From: Gammaproteobacteria bacterium
GTDB lineage: Bacteria > Pseudomonadota > Gammaproteobacteria > Enterobacterales > Alteromonadaceae
Length of the DNA: 18,043 nt
Direction: 5' to 3'
Assembly: GCA_027484495.1 (NCBI GenBank)
Contig: JAIXSW010000091.1
Coordinates: 1 to 18,043 of the forward strand
In this document: positions 8,180 through 15,103 of the stretch, in pieces
Numbering within the stretch: the first letter of the stretch is position 1
Layout: every line of letters starts with the position of its first letter
Notes under the pieces: model-generated
Seen by the model: the letters and a program-made list of their open reading frames with translations, nothing else
Databases searched by the model: none
What the model was told of the DNA's origin: nothing
Position numbers and translations under genes: made by a program

Positions 8180-8180
8180 T
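8148..8180 (+). terminator. amtB: Rho-independent terminator of the glnK-amtB transcript
   Basis: ACCCCAC (8148-8154) pairs with GTGGGGT (8167-8173), followed by TTTTTTAT. The 12-base loop contains a possible two-pair extension. It ends the operon 132 bases past the amtB stop codon. Confidence 0.75.
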
Positions 8181-8460
8181 TTATGTGCGGACAAAAACTA
8201 ATCTATCAGCAAGGCTTTCGTCTGAAAAGTAGGCAAAGCAACGATTTAGAATATTTCATCTGTCAGTGCTCACCTATCGAGGTCGAATTGTCATGATCTG
8301 CTGGTGCTGTCTTCTATCAGCCCGAGTCATATCGTCAATATGAGAAAACCGACGCTAGGCCGGAAATGAAAATACATAGGTCAAAAATTGATGGGGCTCA
8401 TGGCATGTTCGCTGAACATTTTTCTGGCTGAAGAGACTTTTGGTACAGAATTAACAGTGT
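8181..8460. other. Intergenic stretch without identified gene
   Basis: No convincing coding frame on either strand. The only structure seen is a short hairpin ATGTTC-GCT-GAACAT (8405-8419) followed by four further T residues, which could be a weak plus-strand terminator, and the small palindrome TTAACAGTGTTAA near 8451-8463 next to the csrB 3' end. Confidence 0.5.
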
Positions 8461-8472
8461 TAAAAACAGGAA

Positions 8473-8497
8473 AGCCGCATCCTTTTGGGATGCGGCT
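8473..8497 (-). terminator. csrB: Intrinsic terminator of csrB
   Basis: On the minus strand AGCCGCATCC pairs perfectly with GGATGCGGCT around the loop CAAAA, followed by TTTCCTGTTTTTAA. The plus-strand side has no T-run, so it serves the minus strand only. The 3' stem arm itself begins with a GGA. Confidence 0.88.
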
Positions 8498-8656
8498 ACC
8501 GTAATACTTTAACAAATTCCATTTCTAACCCAGAGGGTTGTCTTCCCTGGCTCCCGAAGGAGATTCACGCGCTGTGAAGGTTTTAACATCCGTGCTCATA
8601 AAACGCTGCCAGTGCAGTGTCCTACTTCAAGCCAATCCTGGCTTTCCATTCCTTTG

Positions 8657-8852
8657 AAGTATCTTCCTGATACCGCAGCTACATCCTATAGCGTCCTGTT
8701 CCCTTGGGTATCTTCCTGATACCACTGCTACGTCCTGTAGCGTCCTGTTCCCTTGGGTATCTTCCTGATACCACTGCTACGTCCTGTAGCGTCCTGTTCC
8801 CTTGGGTATCATCCAGATACCACTGCTACGTCCTGTAGCGTCCCTTTTGGTG
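8657..8852 (-). repeat. Four tandem 49-bp repeats inside csrB
   Basis: Units lie at 8657-8705, 8706-8754, 8755-8803 and 8804-8852. The two middle units are identical. The outer ones differ, but the RNA hairpins survive: in the first unit one loop becomes AGGAT and its stem closes with a G-U pair; in the last unit the loop becomes TGGAT. Each full unit encodes two hairpins with GGA in the loop and a link AAGGGAACAGGA, hence four GGA motifs. Confidence 0.95.
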
Positions 8853-9066
8853 CTATTCAATCCTTGAACAACATCCGCTCCTCCAGAGCGATTCCTCCAT
8901 TGGCTGGCATCCTGCCAACACCACCGTTCCCGGTGTCCATTTCCGTAGAGACTTCACCCTGAAATCTCAGCTCTTCCTGAGCCTGTCCATGACAATCCGA
9001 CTTATCAACCATCCTTGATTGCGTCTTCACAGCAGTTGCCGTGATGTCTTCCTGACTGGTGGGAGA

Positions 9067-9072
9067 ATTATG
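9067..9072 (-). promoter_or_regulatory. csrB: Predicted -10 box of csrB
   Basis: CATAAT on the minus strand places the start near 9060, just before the first GGA hairpin (GTC-AGGAA-GAC). No good -35 hexamer stands 16-18 bases upstream, which fits a promoter needing an activator. CATAAA at 9080-9085 is an alternative. Confidence 0.5.
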
Positions 9073-9120
9073 CCCCGAATTTATGAGAGTTTTGTTGCTG
9101 TGAGCCAGGTTACGCTCAAT

Positions 9121-9180
9121 CAGAATAGAACAATAATCATACGAATATAATAAAATTTAATAAATACAATGACATATCTG
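9121..9180. other. AT-rich spacer between csrB promoter and GacA/UvrY box
   Basis: About 60 bases dominated by A and T, with runs such as AATATAATAAAATTTAATAA. In E. coli csrB the far upstream UvrY site works together with IHF bound between it and the promoter. The composition would suit bending here, but I find no clean IHF consensus. Confidence 0.35.
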
Positions 9181-9229
9181 TTTTTTCAGTTCAGTAACAC
9201 TGACCAAAAGGCGCTTTAGCCTACTCAAA

Positions 9230-9247
9230 TGTGAGATATATCTCACA
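9230..9247. promoter_or_regulatory. GacA/UvrY-type response-regulator box
   Basis: TGTGAGATATATCTCACA is a perfect 18-bp palindrome. The known GacA/UvrY site upstream of csrB and rsm RNAs is an 18-bp inverted repeat of the form TGTRAG-N6-CTYACA, and this fits fully. Its centre is about 178 bases from the predicted csrB start, like the far upstream UvrY site of E. coli csrB. It also lies about 50 bases before the divergent DyP gene. Confidence 0.8.
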
Positions 9248-9288
9248 AAGTTCACGTAGATTTGGCGCCACTAAGTTTTTTGGTTAGC

Positions 9289-10248
9289 ATGATGACATCT
9301 GCTAACTGTAATGCTGGGACTATGGCAAGAGAACAATTGGGTGTCTGTGCAGAACCAAACCTACATGGGCTGTTGTTGCTGATGAATGCTTTAGATGGAC
9401 ACGAGCACCATATCCGGCGCGTACTTGGGCTTATCCCAGGTGTGATTCAAAAGCTCACAGATCAATTTTCCGAAGCGAATCTGAATGCCGTCATTGCGAT
9501 AGGTCCGGGTTATTGGGATGCTCTTTATCCGGCGGTGCGACCTTTGGATTTTCAGCCATTTTCACCTTTACTCGTCGATGATCTGGCAATGCCAGCAGTG
9601 CCTTATGATGTGTTGTTGAAGATCCGGGCAGATCGATATGATGTATTGCATCTGGCCATTCAGCAATGCTATCAGCAGCTTATGCCACATCTTGAGTTGG
9701 TTGAACAAACCCATTGCTTTCGGTTTATGGATGGTCGTGATTTGACCGGGTTCATTGACCAGCCCCAATCGCCACGTGGCCGCAAAAAACGTGAGTTAGC
9801 GCTGATATCTGAGACATCACAACCAGAGTTGGCTCAAGGCAGTTATGTCTGTTACCAGCGCTATCGGCTTGATTTAAACCGTTGGCAACAACTGACTCAA
9901 CAACAACAAGAAGTTATCATTGGTCAGCGCAAACTTGATGGCCAGCACTTGCCTATGGCGCAGCTAAGTGAACAAAGCCACGCGGTTAAGGCTGCTGTGA
10001 CAGATGATTTTGGTGAGTTTTACCCGCTGGTTTTTCAAAACATGCCATTTGGCCAATTGAAGGTGCAGGGGTTAGTTATTCTGGCTTGTTCAGCTGAACC
10101 TATGGCCTATCTGGCATGGCTTAACCGGCGTTTAGGCGACTCTGGAGCGCAAAACTACGACTTGTTACTGGATTATGTTCAAGCTGATAGCGGTGCGGCT
10201 TTTTTCGCACCATCTATCTCGTTTCTTGAAGATCAGGCCGGCCTATGA
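9289..10248 (+). CDS. DyP-type peroxidase family protein (TyrA/YfeX group), altered active site
   Basis: About 319 residues, cytoplasmic, no signal peptide. It follows the DyP group of Shewanella TyrA and E. coli YfeX: REQLGVCAEPNLH near the start, GYWDALYP, FRFMDGRDLTGFID, YQRYRLDL, IIGQRKLD, and the ending SFFAPS-like AAFFAPSISFL. DyP enzymes are haem peroxidases. The proximal haem ligand His is kept (His231 in QSHAV) and so is the distal Asp157. But the GXXDG motif reads GFIDQ, and the conserved distal Arg before the Q-x-x-P-x-G segment is Phe249, so classical peroxidase activity is doubtful. The start is uncertain: ATG at 9289, 9292 and 9322 are all possible and none has a good ribosome binding site; 9322 would give 308 residues. 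The gene diverges from csrB across the GacA/UvrY box and converges on argR with 30 bases between. Confidence 0.82.
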   Translation: MMTSANCNAGTMAREQLGVCAEPNLHGLLLLMNALDGHEHHIRRVLGLIPGVIQKLTDQFSEANLNAVIAIGPGYWDALYPAVRPLDFQPFSPLLVDDLAMPAVPYDVLLKIRADRYDVLHLAIQQCYQQLMPHLELVEQTHCFRFMDGRDLTGFIDQPQSPRGRKKRELALISETSQPELAQGSYVCYQRYRLDLNRWQQLTQQQQEVIIGQRKLDGQHLPMAQLSEQSHAVKAAVTDDFGEFYPLVFQNMPFGQLKVQGLVILACSAEPMAYLAWLNRRLGDSGAQNYDLLLDYVQADSGAAFFAPSISFLEDQAGL

Positions 10249-10278
10249 TGCTTTATATTGACAAGGTATCCAAATAAC

Positions 10279-10746
10279 TCAGACCTTTTCAAATAATTCA
10301 GTCACTTTCTTTAATGTGAAATTTATGTTTTTAACGCTGGTCGGTGCGATAAATATAGTGTCGTCACCGGCGATTGTACCCAGCACACCTTCTGCTTTAC
10401 CTACCGAATCCAGTAGTCGGGCGATTAACTGTGCTGCGCCGGGACTAGTGCGGATAATAATCATCACATCATTGTGCTCTATATCGAGAACAAGCTGACG
10501 CAGTGGGCTTTTAGTCGTTGGAACCCCCAATTCGGGTGGCAGGCAGTAAACCATTTCCTGGCGAGCGTTCCGGGTACGCACGGCGCCGAATTTGCTCAGC
10601 ATCCGAGAGACTTTTGATTGACTGACGTTATCGAATCCCTCCGCTTTCAGTGCATCGACAATATCGCTCTGTGAACCGAATCTTTCTTCTTTCAGCAGCG
10701 CCTTAAAGGCTTGGATCAGCGCTTCCTGTTTGGTTTGTTTGGTCAT
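10279..10746 (-). CDS. argR: Arginine repressor ArgR
   Basis: A 155-residue DNA-binding regulator that, as an arginine-bound hexamer, represses arginine synthesis genes and acts in arginine breakdown and plasmid resolution in relatives. The N-terminal winged helix-turn-helix (residues about 1-75) has SQSDIVDAL and the recognition part VSQSKVSRMLSKFGAVRTRN. The C-terminal oligomerisation domain has GTIAGDDTIFIAPT with Asp128-Asp129, the arginine-binding site at E. coli numbering. Length is one less than E. coli. It is divergent from mdh, the same arrangement as in E. coli. I see only a weak ribosome binding site and no clean ARG box in the divergent region, so autoregulation is not shown. No terminator is visible in the 30 bases separating it from the DyP gene. 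Confidence 0.97.
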   Translation of the reverse strand: MTKQTKQEALIQAFKALLKEERFGSQSDIVDALKAEGFDNVSQSKVSRMLSKFGAVRTRNARQEMVYCLPPELGVPTTKSPLRQLVLDIEHNDVMIIIRTSPGAAQLIARLLDSVGKAEGVLGTIAGDDTIFIAPTSVKNINFTLKKVTELFEKV

Positions 10747-10936
10747 AGTTACCAGTTAATTTACTTAATTAAGTCTTACTCAAGCATCATGCCGCAAAGC
10801 ATACCATAGCAAAAACTACTGTTGGATCCAGTGAATTCTTTGCTCCGTGCAAGAATGCGATGAACTATGGGCTTTATTGGATATTGTCCTATATTGGTCT
10901 GGTTAAATAATGTGCTGCTACTTTGGTATAAGTCAT

Positions 10937-10965
10937 TTGTAATTTGCGCCGTATTTCAGTATTGT
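10937..10965 (+). promoter_or_regulatory. mdh: Possible mdh promoter
   Basis: TTGTAA (10937-10942) and TATTGT (10960-10965) are separated by 17 bases, each 4 of 6 to the sigma-70 consensus. A start near 10972 would give a 34-base leader. Several other AT-rich candidates exist upstream. Confidence 0.35.
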
Positions 10966-11005
10966 TGGCGCGTTTTTTTCGGTGAACCGACAATTGGAGA
11001 TAAGC

Positions 11006-11944
11006 ATGAAAGTTACCGTTTTAGGTGCTGCTGGTGGTATAGGTCAGGCCCTATCTTTATTACTGAAGTTAAATCTGCCTGCAGGTACTGATTTAGCGTT
11101 ATACGACCTGGCTCCGGTGACGCCGGGTGTTGCTGTAGACTTGAGTCATATCCCAACCGCGGTAAAAGTGACGGGCTATGGGAAAGACGATTTGCATACC
11201 GCTTTAGCAGGTGCAGACATTGTTATGATCCCAGCCGGTATGCCACGCAAGCCAGGCATGGATCGTTCTGATTTATTTAACATCAACGCTGGTGTGGTAA
11301 AAACTCTGGCAGAAGCCATTGTTGTTCAATGTCCAAAAGCACTGGTCGGTGTGATCACCAATCCAGTGAATACTACTGTTGCGATCGCAGCTGAAGTATT
11401 CAAAAAAGCCGGAACTTATGATGCAAAACGGCTGTTTGGTGTGACGACACTGGACGTGATCCGCGCTGAAACTTTTATCGCGGAATTAAAAGGCAAAAAC
11501 CCTGCTGAACTGATTGTTCCGGTTATTGGTGGCCACAGTGGTACCACCATTCTGCCACTGTTGTCGCAAGTCAAAGATGTGACTTTTACTGACGAAGAAG
11601 TTGCTGCTCTGACTTACCGTATCCAGAATGCCGGTACAGAAGTGGTTGAAGCTAAAGCCGGTGGCGGATCTGCCACACTGTCTATGGGTCAGGCTGCCGC
11701 ACGTTTCTGCGTATCACTGATCAAAGGTCTGCAAGGCGAGACAGTTACTGAGTACGCTTATGTGGAAGGCAATGGTGAGCACGCACGTTTCTTCGCTCAG
11801 CCGATCACTCTGGGCAAAAACGGCGTCGAAGCTCTGTTAGACATTGGTACTTTGAGTGCCTACGAACAAAAAGCAATGAACGATATGCTGCCGACTTTAA
11901 AAGCAGATATCGCGCTTGGTGAAGAGTTCGTAAATAAGGCCTAA
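11006..11944 (+). CDS. mdh: Malate dehydrogenase (NAD)
   Basis: Oxidises malate to oxaloacetate with NAD in the TCA cycle. The product has 312 residues, the E. coli length. The start at 11006 is set by GGAGA (10996-11000) and the family N-terminus MKVTVLGAAGGIGQ, which is the dinucleotide-binding loop; the longer frame from 10982 adds a non-family stretch. Asp34 (LYD) selects NAD. Catalytic residues stand at E. coli numbering: Arg81 and Arg87 in GMPRKPGMDRSD, Asp150 and Arg153 in TTLDVIRAE, His177 in GGHSGTT. It is monocistronic, divergent from argR, and ends before a two-way terminator shared with ispB. Confidence 0.98.
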   Translation: MKVTVLGAAGGIGQALSLLLKLNLPAGTDLALYDLAPVTPGVAVDLSHIPTAVKVTGYGKDDLHTALAGADIVMIPAGMPRKPGMDRSDLFNINAGVVKTLAEAIVVQCPKALVGVITNPVNTTVAIAAEVFKKAGTYDAKRLFGVTTLDVIRAETFIAELKGKNPAELIVPVIGGHSGTTILPLLSQVKDVTFTDEEVAALTYRIQNAGTEVVEAKAGGGSATLSMGQAAARFCVSLIKGLQGETVTEYAYVEGNGEHARFFAQPITLGKNGVEALLDIGTLSAYEQKAMNDMLPTLKADIALGEEFVNKA

Positions 11945-11957
11945 TATCAGGCCTGAT

Positions 11958-11986
11958 AAAAAAGCCAGCATCAGCTGGCTTTTTGC
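11958..11986. terminator. Bidirectional terminator between mdh and ispB
   Basis: AAAAAGCCAGC (11959-11969) pairs with GCTGGCTTTTT (11974-11984) around ATCA. The A-run on one side and T-run on the other make it work for both converging genes. Confidence 0.9.
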
Positions 11987-12011
11987 ATTTTAGTACGAAC
12001 AACCAGATGCT

Positions 12012-12983
12012 CTAGTGAGAGCGTTCCACAGCGATATCCGCCAGTGTCAGTAAGGCGTTTTTATAAGGGCCGGCCGGCAAAAACGCGATTGCCTGTTTGG
12101 CCAATTCAGCTTCCTGCTCCGCAAGAGTTCGAGTGTACGAAAAAGCGTTTGTATCGTGCATCGCGGCCATAATGGCGTCGAAGTGTTGCAACCCATTACT
12201 TTCGACAATAGCTTCCCTAATAAGCGCCTGTTGCGTCGTATTACCGTGTTTCAGTGCATGGATCAATGGTAAAGTCGGCTTACCTTCAGCCAGATCGTCA
12301 CCGATATTCTTGCCGAGTTCATCGACATCAGCCTGGTAGTCCAGGACATCGTCAATTAATTGGAAGGCTGTACCGAGGTGCAGGCCATAAAGCCGCATAG
12401 CTTCTGTGGTTGCGGCATCTTTGTCAGCCAGTATTGCTGCCAACTCAGTTGCCGCCTCAAACAAACGCGCGGTTTTACAATAAATGACCTGCATATAACT
12501 TTGTTCGGTTGTGTCAGGGTCATTCACGTTCATCAACTGCAGTACTTCACCTTCTGCAATGACATTAGTTGCGTCTGCCAGGATCTGCATGACACGCATA
12601 CGCTCAAGCGAGACCATAAGCTGGAAAGCTCGAGTGTACAAAAAATCGCCAACCAGAACGCTGGCCTGATTACCGAAAACTGCGTTTGCGGTTTCTTTAC
12701 CACGACGAAGCATCGATTCATCGACAACGTCATCATGTAGTAAAGTTGCGGTGTGGATAAATTCTATAATGGTCGCCAGCGTTACATGCTGCACACCTTG
12801 ATAACCGAGTGCGCGTGCGGCCAGGACCGCGAGTAGCGGGCGTAAACGCTTACCGCCGCTGTTAACAATATAAATGCCGAGCTGATTGATAAGCGCAACA
12901 TCAGAATTCAACTGAGAAAAAATATGTTCGTTCACGGCATTCATGTCGTGCTGGCTCAGTAAGCGGATTTCATCGAGCGTCAT
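12012..12983 (-). CDS. ispB: Octaprenyl diphosphate synthase
   Basis: A 323-residue trans-polyprenyl synthase that makes the side chain of ubiquinone and menaquinone by adding isopentenyl diphosphate units to farnesyl diphosphate. Both aspartate-rich motifs are present: HDDVVDE with Asp84, Asp85 and Asp88, followed by RRG, and LIDDVLDY with Asp211, Asp212 and Asp215. GGKRLRP near residue 44-50 and GKNIGDDLAEGKPTLPL are the other family segments. Length equals E. coli IspB; the exact chain length (C40 or other) cannot be read from sequence with certainty. The ATG at 12983 matches the family N-terminus, but no Shine-Dalgarno sequence is visible. It is divergent from rplU, as in E. coli. Confidence 0.95.
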   Translation of the reverse strand: MTLDEIRLLSQHDMNAVNEHIFSQLNSDVALINQLGIYIVNSGGKRLRPLLAVLAARALGYQGVQHVTLATIIEFIHTATLLHDDVVDESMLRRGKETANAVFGNQASVLVGDFLYTRAFQLMVSLERMRVMQILADATNVIAEGEVLQLMNVNDPDTTEQSYMQVIYCKTARLFEAATELAAILADKDAATTEAMRLYGLHLGTAFQLIDDVLDYQADVDELGKNIGDDLAEGKPTLPLIHALKHGNTTQQALIREAIVESNGLQHFDAIMAAMHDTNAFSYTRTLAEQEAELAKQAIAFLPAGPYKNALLTLADIAVERSH

Positions 12984-13097
12984 GCGGGGTCAGTTAATTC
13001 AGGAAACCAGAATGGTTGGATTCTACAACAACAACGAAAGTGGCAAAACTAAATCTCGATCCTTTTTGTTGGTTGATGATCTTTTTAATATTTGTGC

Positions 13098-13126
13098 TTG
13101 CGAGGGTAGGGGAAATTGCGTACAAT
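13098..13126 (+). promoter_or_regulatory. rplU: rplU-rpmA sigma-70 promoter
   Basis: TTGCGA (13098-13103), a 17-base spacer and TACAAT (13121-13126). The start would be near 13133, giving a leader of about 60 bases. Confidence 0.65.
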
Positions 13127-13149
13127 TCGCGCCCTGTGAATCTAATTAA

Positions 13150-13173
13150 CACGCCCCCTCTGCGGTTGGCGTG
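13150..13173 (+). promoter_or_regulatory. rplU: Hairpin in the rplU leader
   Basis: CACGCC (13150-13155) pairs with GGCGTG (13168-13173) across a 12-base loop, 20 bases before the start codon and before GGAG at 13182-13185. It might take part in ribosomal-protein autoregulation; this is only inferred from its place. Confidence 0.35.
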
Positions 13174-13193
13174 ATCTGTACGGAGTTCTAACT

Positions 13194-13502
13194 ATGTACG
13201 CGGTTTTCCAAAGTGGTGGTAAACAGCACCGTGTGACTGAAGGTCAAACCCTTCGTCTAGAAAAACTGGACTTAGAGATGGGTGCAAAGGTTGAGTTTGC
13301 CGCCCTGATGATCGTAAACGGCGACGATGTAAAAATCGGTACTCCAGTCGTAGAAGGCAGTAAAGTTACTGCGGAAGTGGTCGCACATGACCGTGGCGAT
13401 AAAGTTAAAATCGTCAAATTCCGCCGTCGTAAGCACTACCGTAAACAAGCTGGCCATCGTCAGTGGTTTACTGAAGTGAAAATTACTGGCATCAGCGCTT
13501 AA
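13194..13502 (+). CDS. rplU: 50S ribosomal protein L21
   Basis: A 102-residue protein of the large ribosomal subunit that binds 23S rRNA together with L20. The N-terminus MYAVFQSGGKQHRV and the basic C-terminal stretch VKFRRRKHYRKQAGHRQ with FTEVKI are diagnostic. GGAG at 13182-13185 precedes the start. It is first in a two-gene operon with rpmA 18 bases behind, the order found across bacteria. Confidence 0.98.
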   Translation: MYAVFQSGGKQHRVTEGQTLRLEKLDLEMGAKVEFAALMIVNGDDVKIGTPVVEGSKVTAEVVAHDRGDKVKIVKFRRRKHYRKQAGHRQWFTEVKITGISA

Positions 13503-13520
13503 TTTCAGGAGTAACGACTC

Positions 13521-13778
13521 ATGGCAAGTAAAAAAGGTGTAGGTAGTACACGTAACGGTCGTGATTCAGAAGCAAAACGCTTAGGTGTTAAGCGCTTTGG
13601 CGGTGAATCAGTTCTGGCTGGTAACATCATCGTGCGTCAACGTGGTACTAAGTTCCATGCTGGCACCAACGTGGGTATCGGTAAAGATCACACGCTGTTT
13701 GCTTTAACTGACGGTAAAGTTCAGTTTGAAGTGAAAGGCGAGCACAGCCGTAAATTCGTTAGCATCGTTAGCGAATAA
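13521..13778 (+). CDS. rpmA: 50S ribosomal protein L27
   Basis: An 85-residue large-subunit protein whose N-terminal tail reaches toward the peptidyl-transferase centre. The sequence MASKKGVGSTRNGRDSE, then LGVKRFGGE, VRQRGTKFHAG and DHTLFAL are diagnostic. The N-terminus starts directly with MA as in proteobacteria, without the cleaved extension found in Firmicutes. AGGAG at 13507-13511 lies 9 bases ahead. It ends the rplU operon with a strong terminator, so obgE is transcribed separately. Confidence 0.98.
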   Translation: MASKKGVGSTRNGRDSEAKRLGVKRFGGESVLAGNIIVRQRGTKFHAGTNVGIGKDHTLFALTDGKVQFEVKGEHSRKFVSIVSE

Positions 13779-13796
13779 CTGCTGAAATCTCCGAAG

Positions 13797-13825
13797 AAAC
13801 CCCGCACAGAGCGGGGTTTTTTTTT
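13797..13825 (+). terminator. rpmA: Rho-independent terminator of rplU-rpmA
   Basis: AAACCCCGC (13797-13805) pairs with GCGGGGTTT (13811-13819) around ACAGA, followed by an unbroken T-run to 13825. Confidence 0.93.
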
Positions 13826-13875
13826 GCTTATCAGTAAAAAGATAACGCATAGTTCTGAAACAACAGGCCTTTGTT

Positions 13876-13905
13876 TTCGCAGTTCAAGAATCATAGGTTT
13901 ATAAT
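13876..13905 (+). promoter_or_regulatory. obgE: obgE-folA promoter
   Basis: A perfect TATAAT (13900-13905) with TTCGCA (13876-13881; 4 of 6 to the -35 consensus) 18 bases upstream. The start would be near 13912, giving a short leader containing AGGA (13924-13927). Confidence 0.6.
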
Positions 13906-13936
13906 GTTCGCAATGTATTTAGCAGGATAGGTCGAA

Positions 13937-15094
13937 ATGAAATTTGTTGATGAGGCTCTGATCCGGGTCGAAGCCGGCGATGGTGGTAATGGGATCATCA
14001 GTTTCCGCCGCGAAAAATTTGTATCCAAAGGTGGACCAAATGGTGGTGATGGCGGAGACGGCGGCGACGTTTATCTGATTGCGGACAGTAACCTCAATAC
14101 TTTGGTTGACTACCAATTTGAAAAGCTGCATATCGCACAGCGTGGCCAGAATGGCATGAGTACAAACTGTACCGGTAAGCGCGGTGAAGATTCAGTATTA
14201 CGAGTGCCGGTTGGCACGCGGGCAGTTGATGTTGACACGAACGAAGTCCTGGGTGATTTGACCAAAAATGGTTTGAAACTAATGGTTGCTAAAGGCGGCT
14301 GGCATGGTTTAGGCAACGCCCGTTTCGCCAGCAGTACTAACCGCACACCGCGCAAAAAAACCAATGGCACTCCTGGCGAAGTACGTAATTTGCGTCTGGA
14401 ATTATTACTGCTCGCAGACGTTGGCATGTTAGGTCTGCCAAACGCTGGTAAATCAACGTTTATTCGAGCGGTTTCTTCTGCAAAACCGAAAGTTGCGGAT
14501 TATCCGTTTACGACATTAGTGCCGAATCTTGGCGTCGTCAGGACTGAAAGCAGTAAGTCTTTTGTGATCGCTGATATCCCGGGATTGATTGAAGGCGCAG
14601 CAGAAGGCGCCGGTTTAGGCATCCAATTTCTGAAACATCTTGAGCGTTGCGGTCTGTTACTCCATATGATCGACGTTTTACCAGCTGACGGTTCAGATCC
14701 AGCAGAAAATGCGCAGGTCATTATCCACGAGTTGGGCAAATACAGTGACAAACTGGTAAACAAACCACGTTGGCTGGTATTTAACAAAATTGATCTGGTG
14801 CTGGAAGACGAGCTCGAAGAAATAAAACAAAAAGTGATCTCTGCGATAGGATGGGATGGCCCGGTATATCAGGTATCTGCTGCGTCCAGAACGCATACAG
14901 AAGCGCTGTGTCAGGATATTCAGGCTTACCTTGATCAGTTGCCTAAAGAAGCGCCAAAAGAGCAGTTGCTCGACCCTGTGCAGTTTAAATGGGACGACTA
15001 TCATGCCGATGCAATGAATCTGGCGGATGATCTGGATGACGATGATGATTTCGATGATGATGATTACGAAGTCGAAGTGATTTATCGCCGTTGA
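13937..15094 (+). CDS. obgE: Obg GTPase (ObgE/CgtA), 50S assembly factor
   Basis: A 385-residue GTPase that binds the 50S subunit late in assembly and links ribosome state to stringent response and growth. Residues 1-158 form the glycine-rich Obg domain (GGNGIISFRREKF, GGPNGGDGGDGGDV). The GTPase domain has G1 GLPNAGKST (166-174), the switch DYPFTTLVPNLG (188-199), G3 DIPGLIEGA (213-221), G4 NKID (283-286) and G5 SAA (314-316). After the GTPase domain comes a short acidic tail, a run of Asp between residues 364 and 376, typical of gammaproteobacterial Obg. AGGA at 13924-13927 precedes the ATG. It has its own promoter after the rpmA terminator, and folA follows 9 bases after its stop, so the two are likely co-transcribed. 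Confidence 0.97.
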   Translation: MKFVDEALIRVEAGDGGNGIISFRREKFVSKGGPNGGDGGDGGDVYLIADSNLNTLVDYQFEKLHIAQRGQNGMSTNCTGKRGEDSVLRVPVGTRAVDVDTNEVLGDLTKNGLKLMVAKGGWHGLGNARFASSTNRTPRKKTNGTPGEVRNLRLELLLLADVGMLGLPNAGKSTFIRAVSSAKPKVADYPFTTLVPNLGVVRTESSKSFVIADIPGLIEGAAEGAGLGIQFLKHLERCGLLLHMIDVLPADGSDPAENAQVIIHELGKYSDKLVNKPRWLVFNKIDLVLEDELEEIKQKVISAIGWDGPVYQVSAASRTHTEALCQDIQAYLDQLPKEAPKEQLLDPVQFKWDDYHADAMNLADDLDDDDDFDDDDYEVEVIYRR

Positions 15095-15103
15095 GGATGA
15101 CGC

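Larger units (their letters stand above)
8461..9060 (-). ncRNA. csrB: CsrB-family small RNA, CsrA-sequestering, unusually long
   Basis: CsrB RNAs bind many copies of the translational regulator CsrA through GGA motifs in hairpin loops and so relieve its effects on mRNAs. Read on the minus strand, this stretch has no protein frame but about 38 GGA triplets, most as AGGA or GGGA. Many sit in small hairpins of the CsrB form: GGTATC-AGGAA-GATACC, GCTAC-AGGAC-GTAGC, TGGC-AGGAT-GCCA, GCTC-AGGAA-GAGC, TTCA-AGGAT-TGAA, GTATC-TGGAT-GATAC. Single-stranded AAGGGAACAGGA links occur between them. The RNA ends in an intrinsic terminator oriented for this strand. A GacA/UvrY-type box lies about 178 bases upstream of the predicted start. 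E. coli CsrB has 369 nt, so about 600 nt is long; a good part of the excess comes from a four-copy 49-nt repeat. The 5' end is estimated from a -10 box and may be off by some tens of bases. CsrB and CsrC cannot be told apart here. Confidence 0.88.

Noticed and set aside
8657..8852. CRISPR array from regularly spaced repeats
   Set aside because: The 49-bp units are directly contiguous with no variable spacers, there are no cas genes, and the units fold as GGA hairpins of a csrB RNA.
8753..8962. Small plus-strand ORF of 69 codons
   Set aside because: It is antisense to csrB, made of the repeat units, has no ribosome binding site and resembles no protein family.
9230..9247. CRP binding site reading of TGTGAGATATATCTCACA
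   Set aside because: The halves TGTGA and TCACA are separated by eight bases, not the six of a CRP site; the GacA/UvrY reading fits all fixed positions and the csrB context.
10747..10870. ARG box for autoregulation of argR
   Set aside because: Only a left half (TGAAT near 10831) is seen; the matching ATTCA half is absent at the correct spacing.
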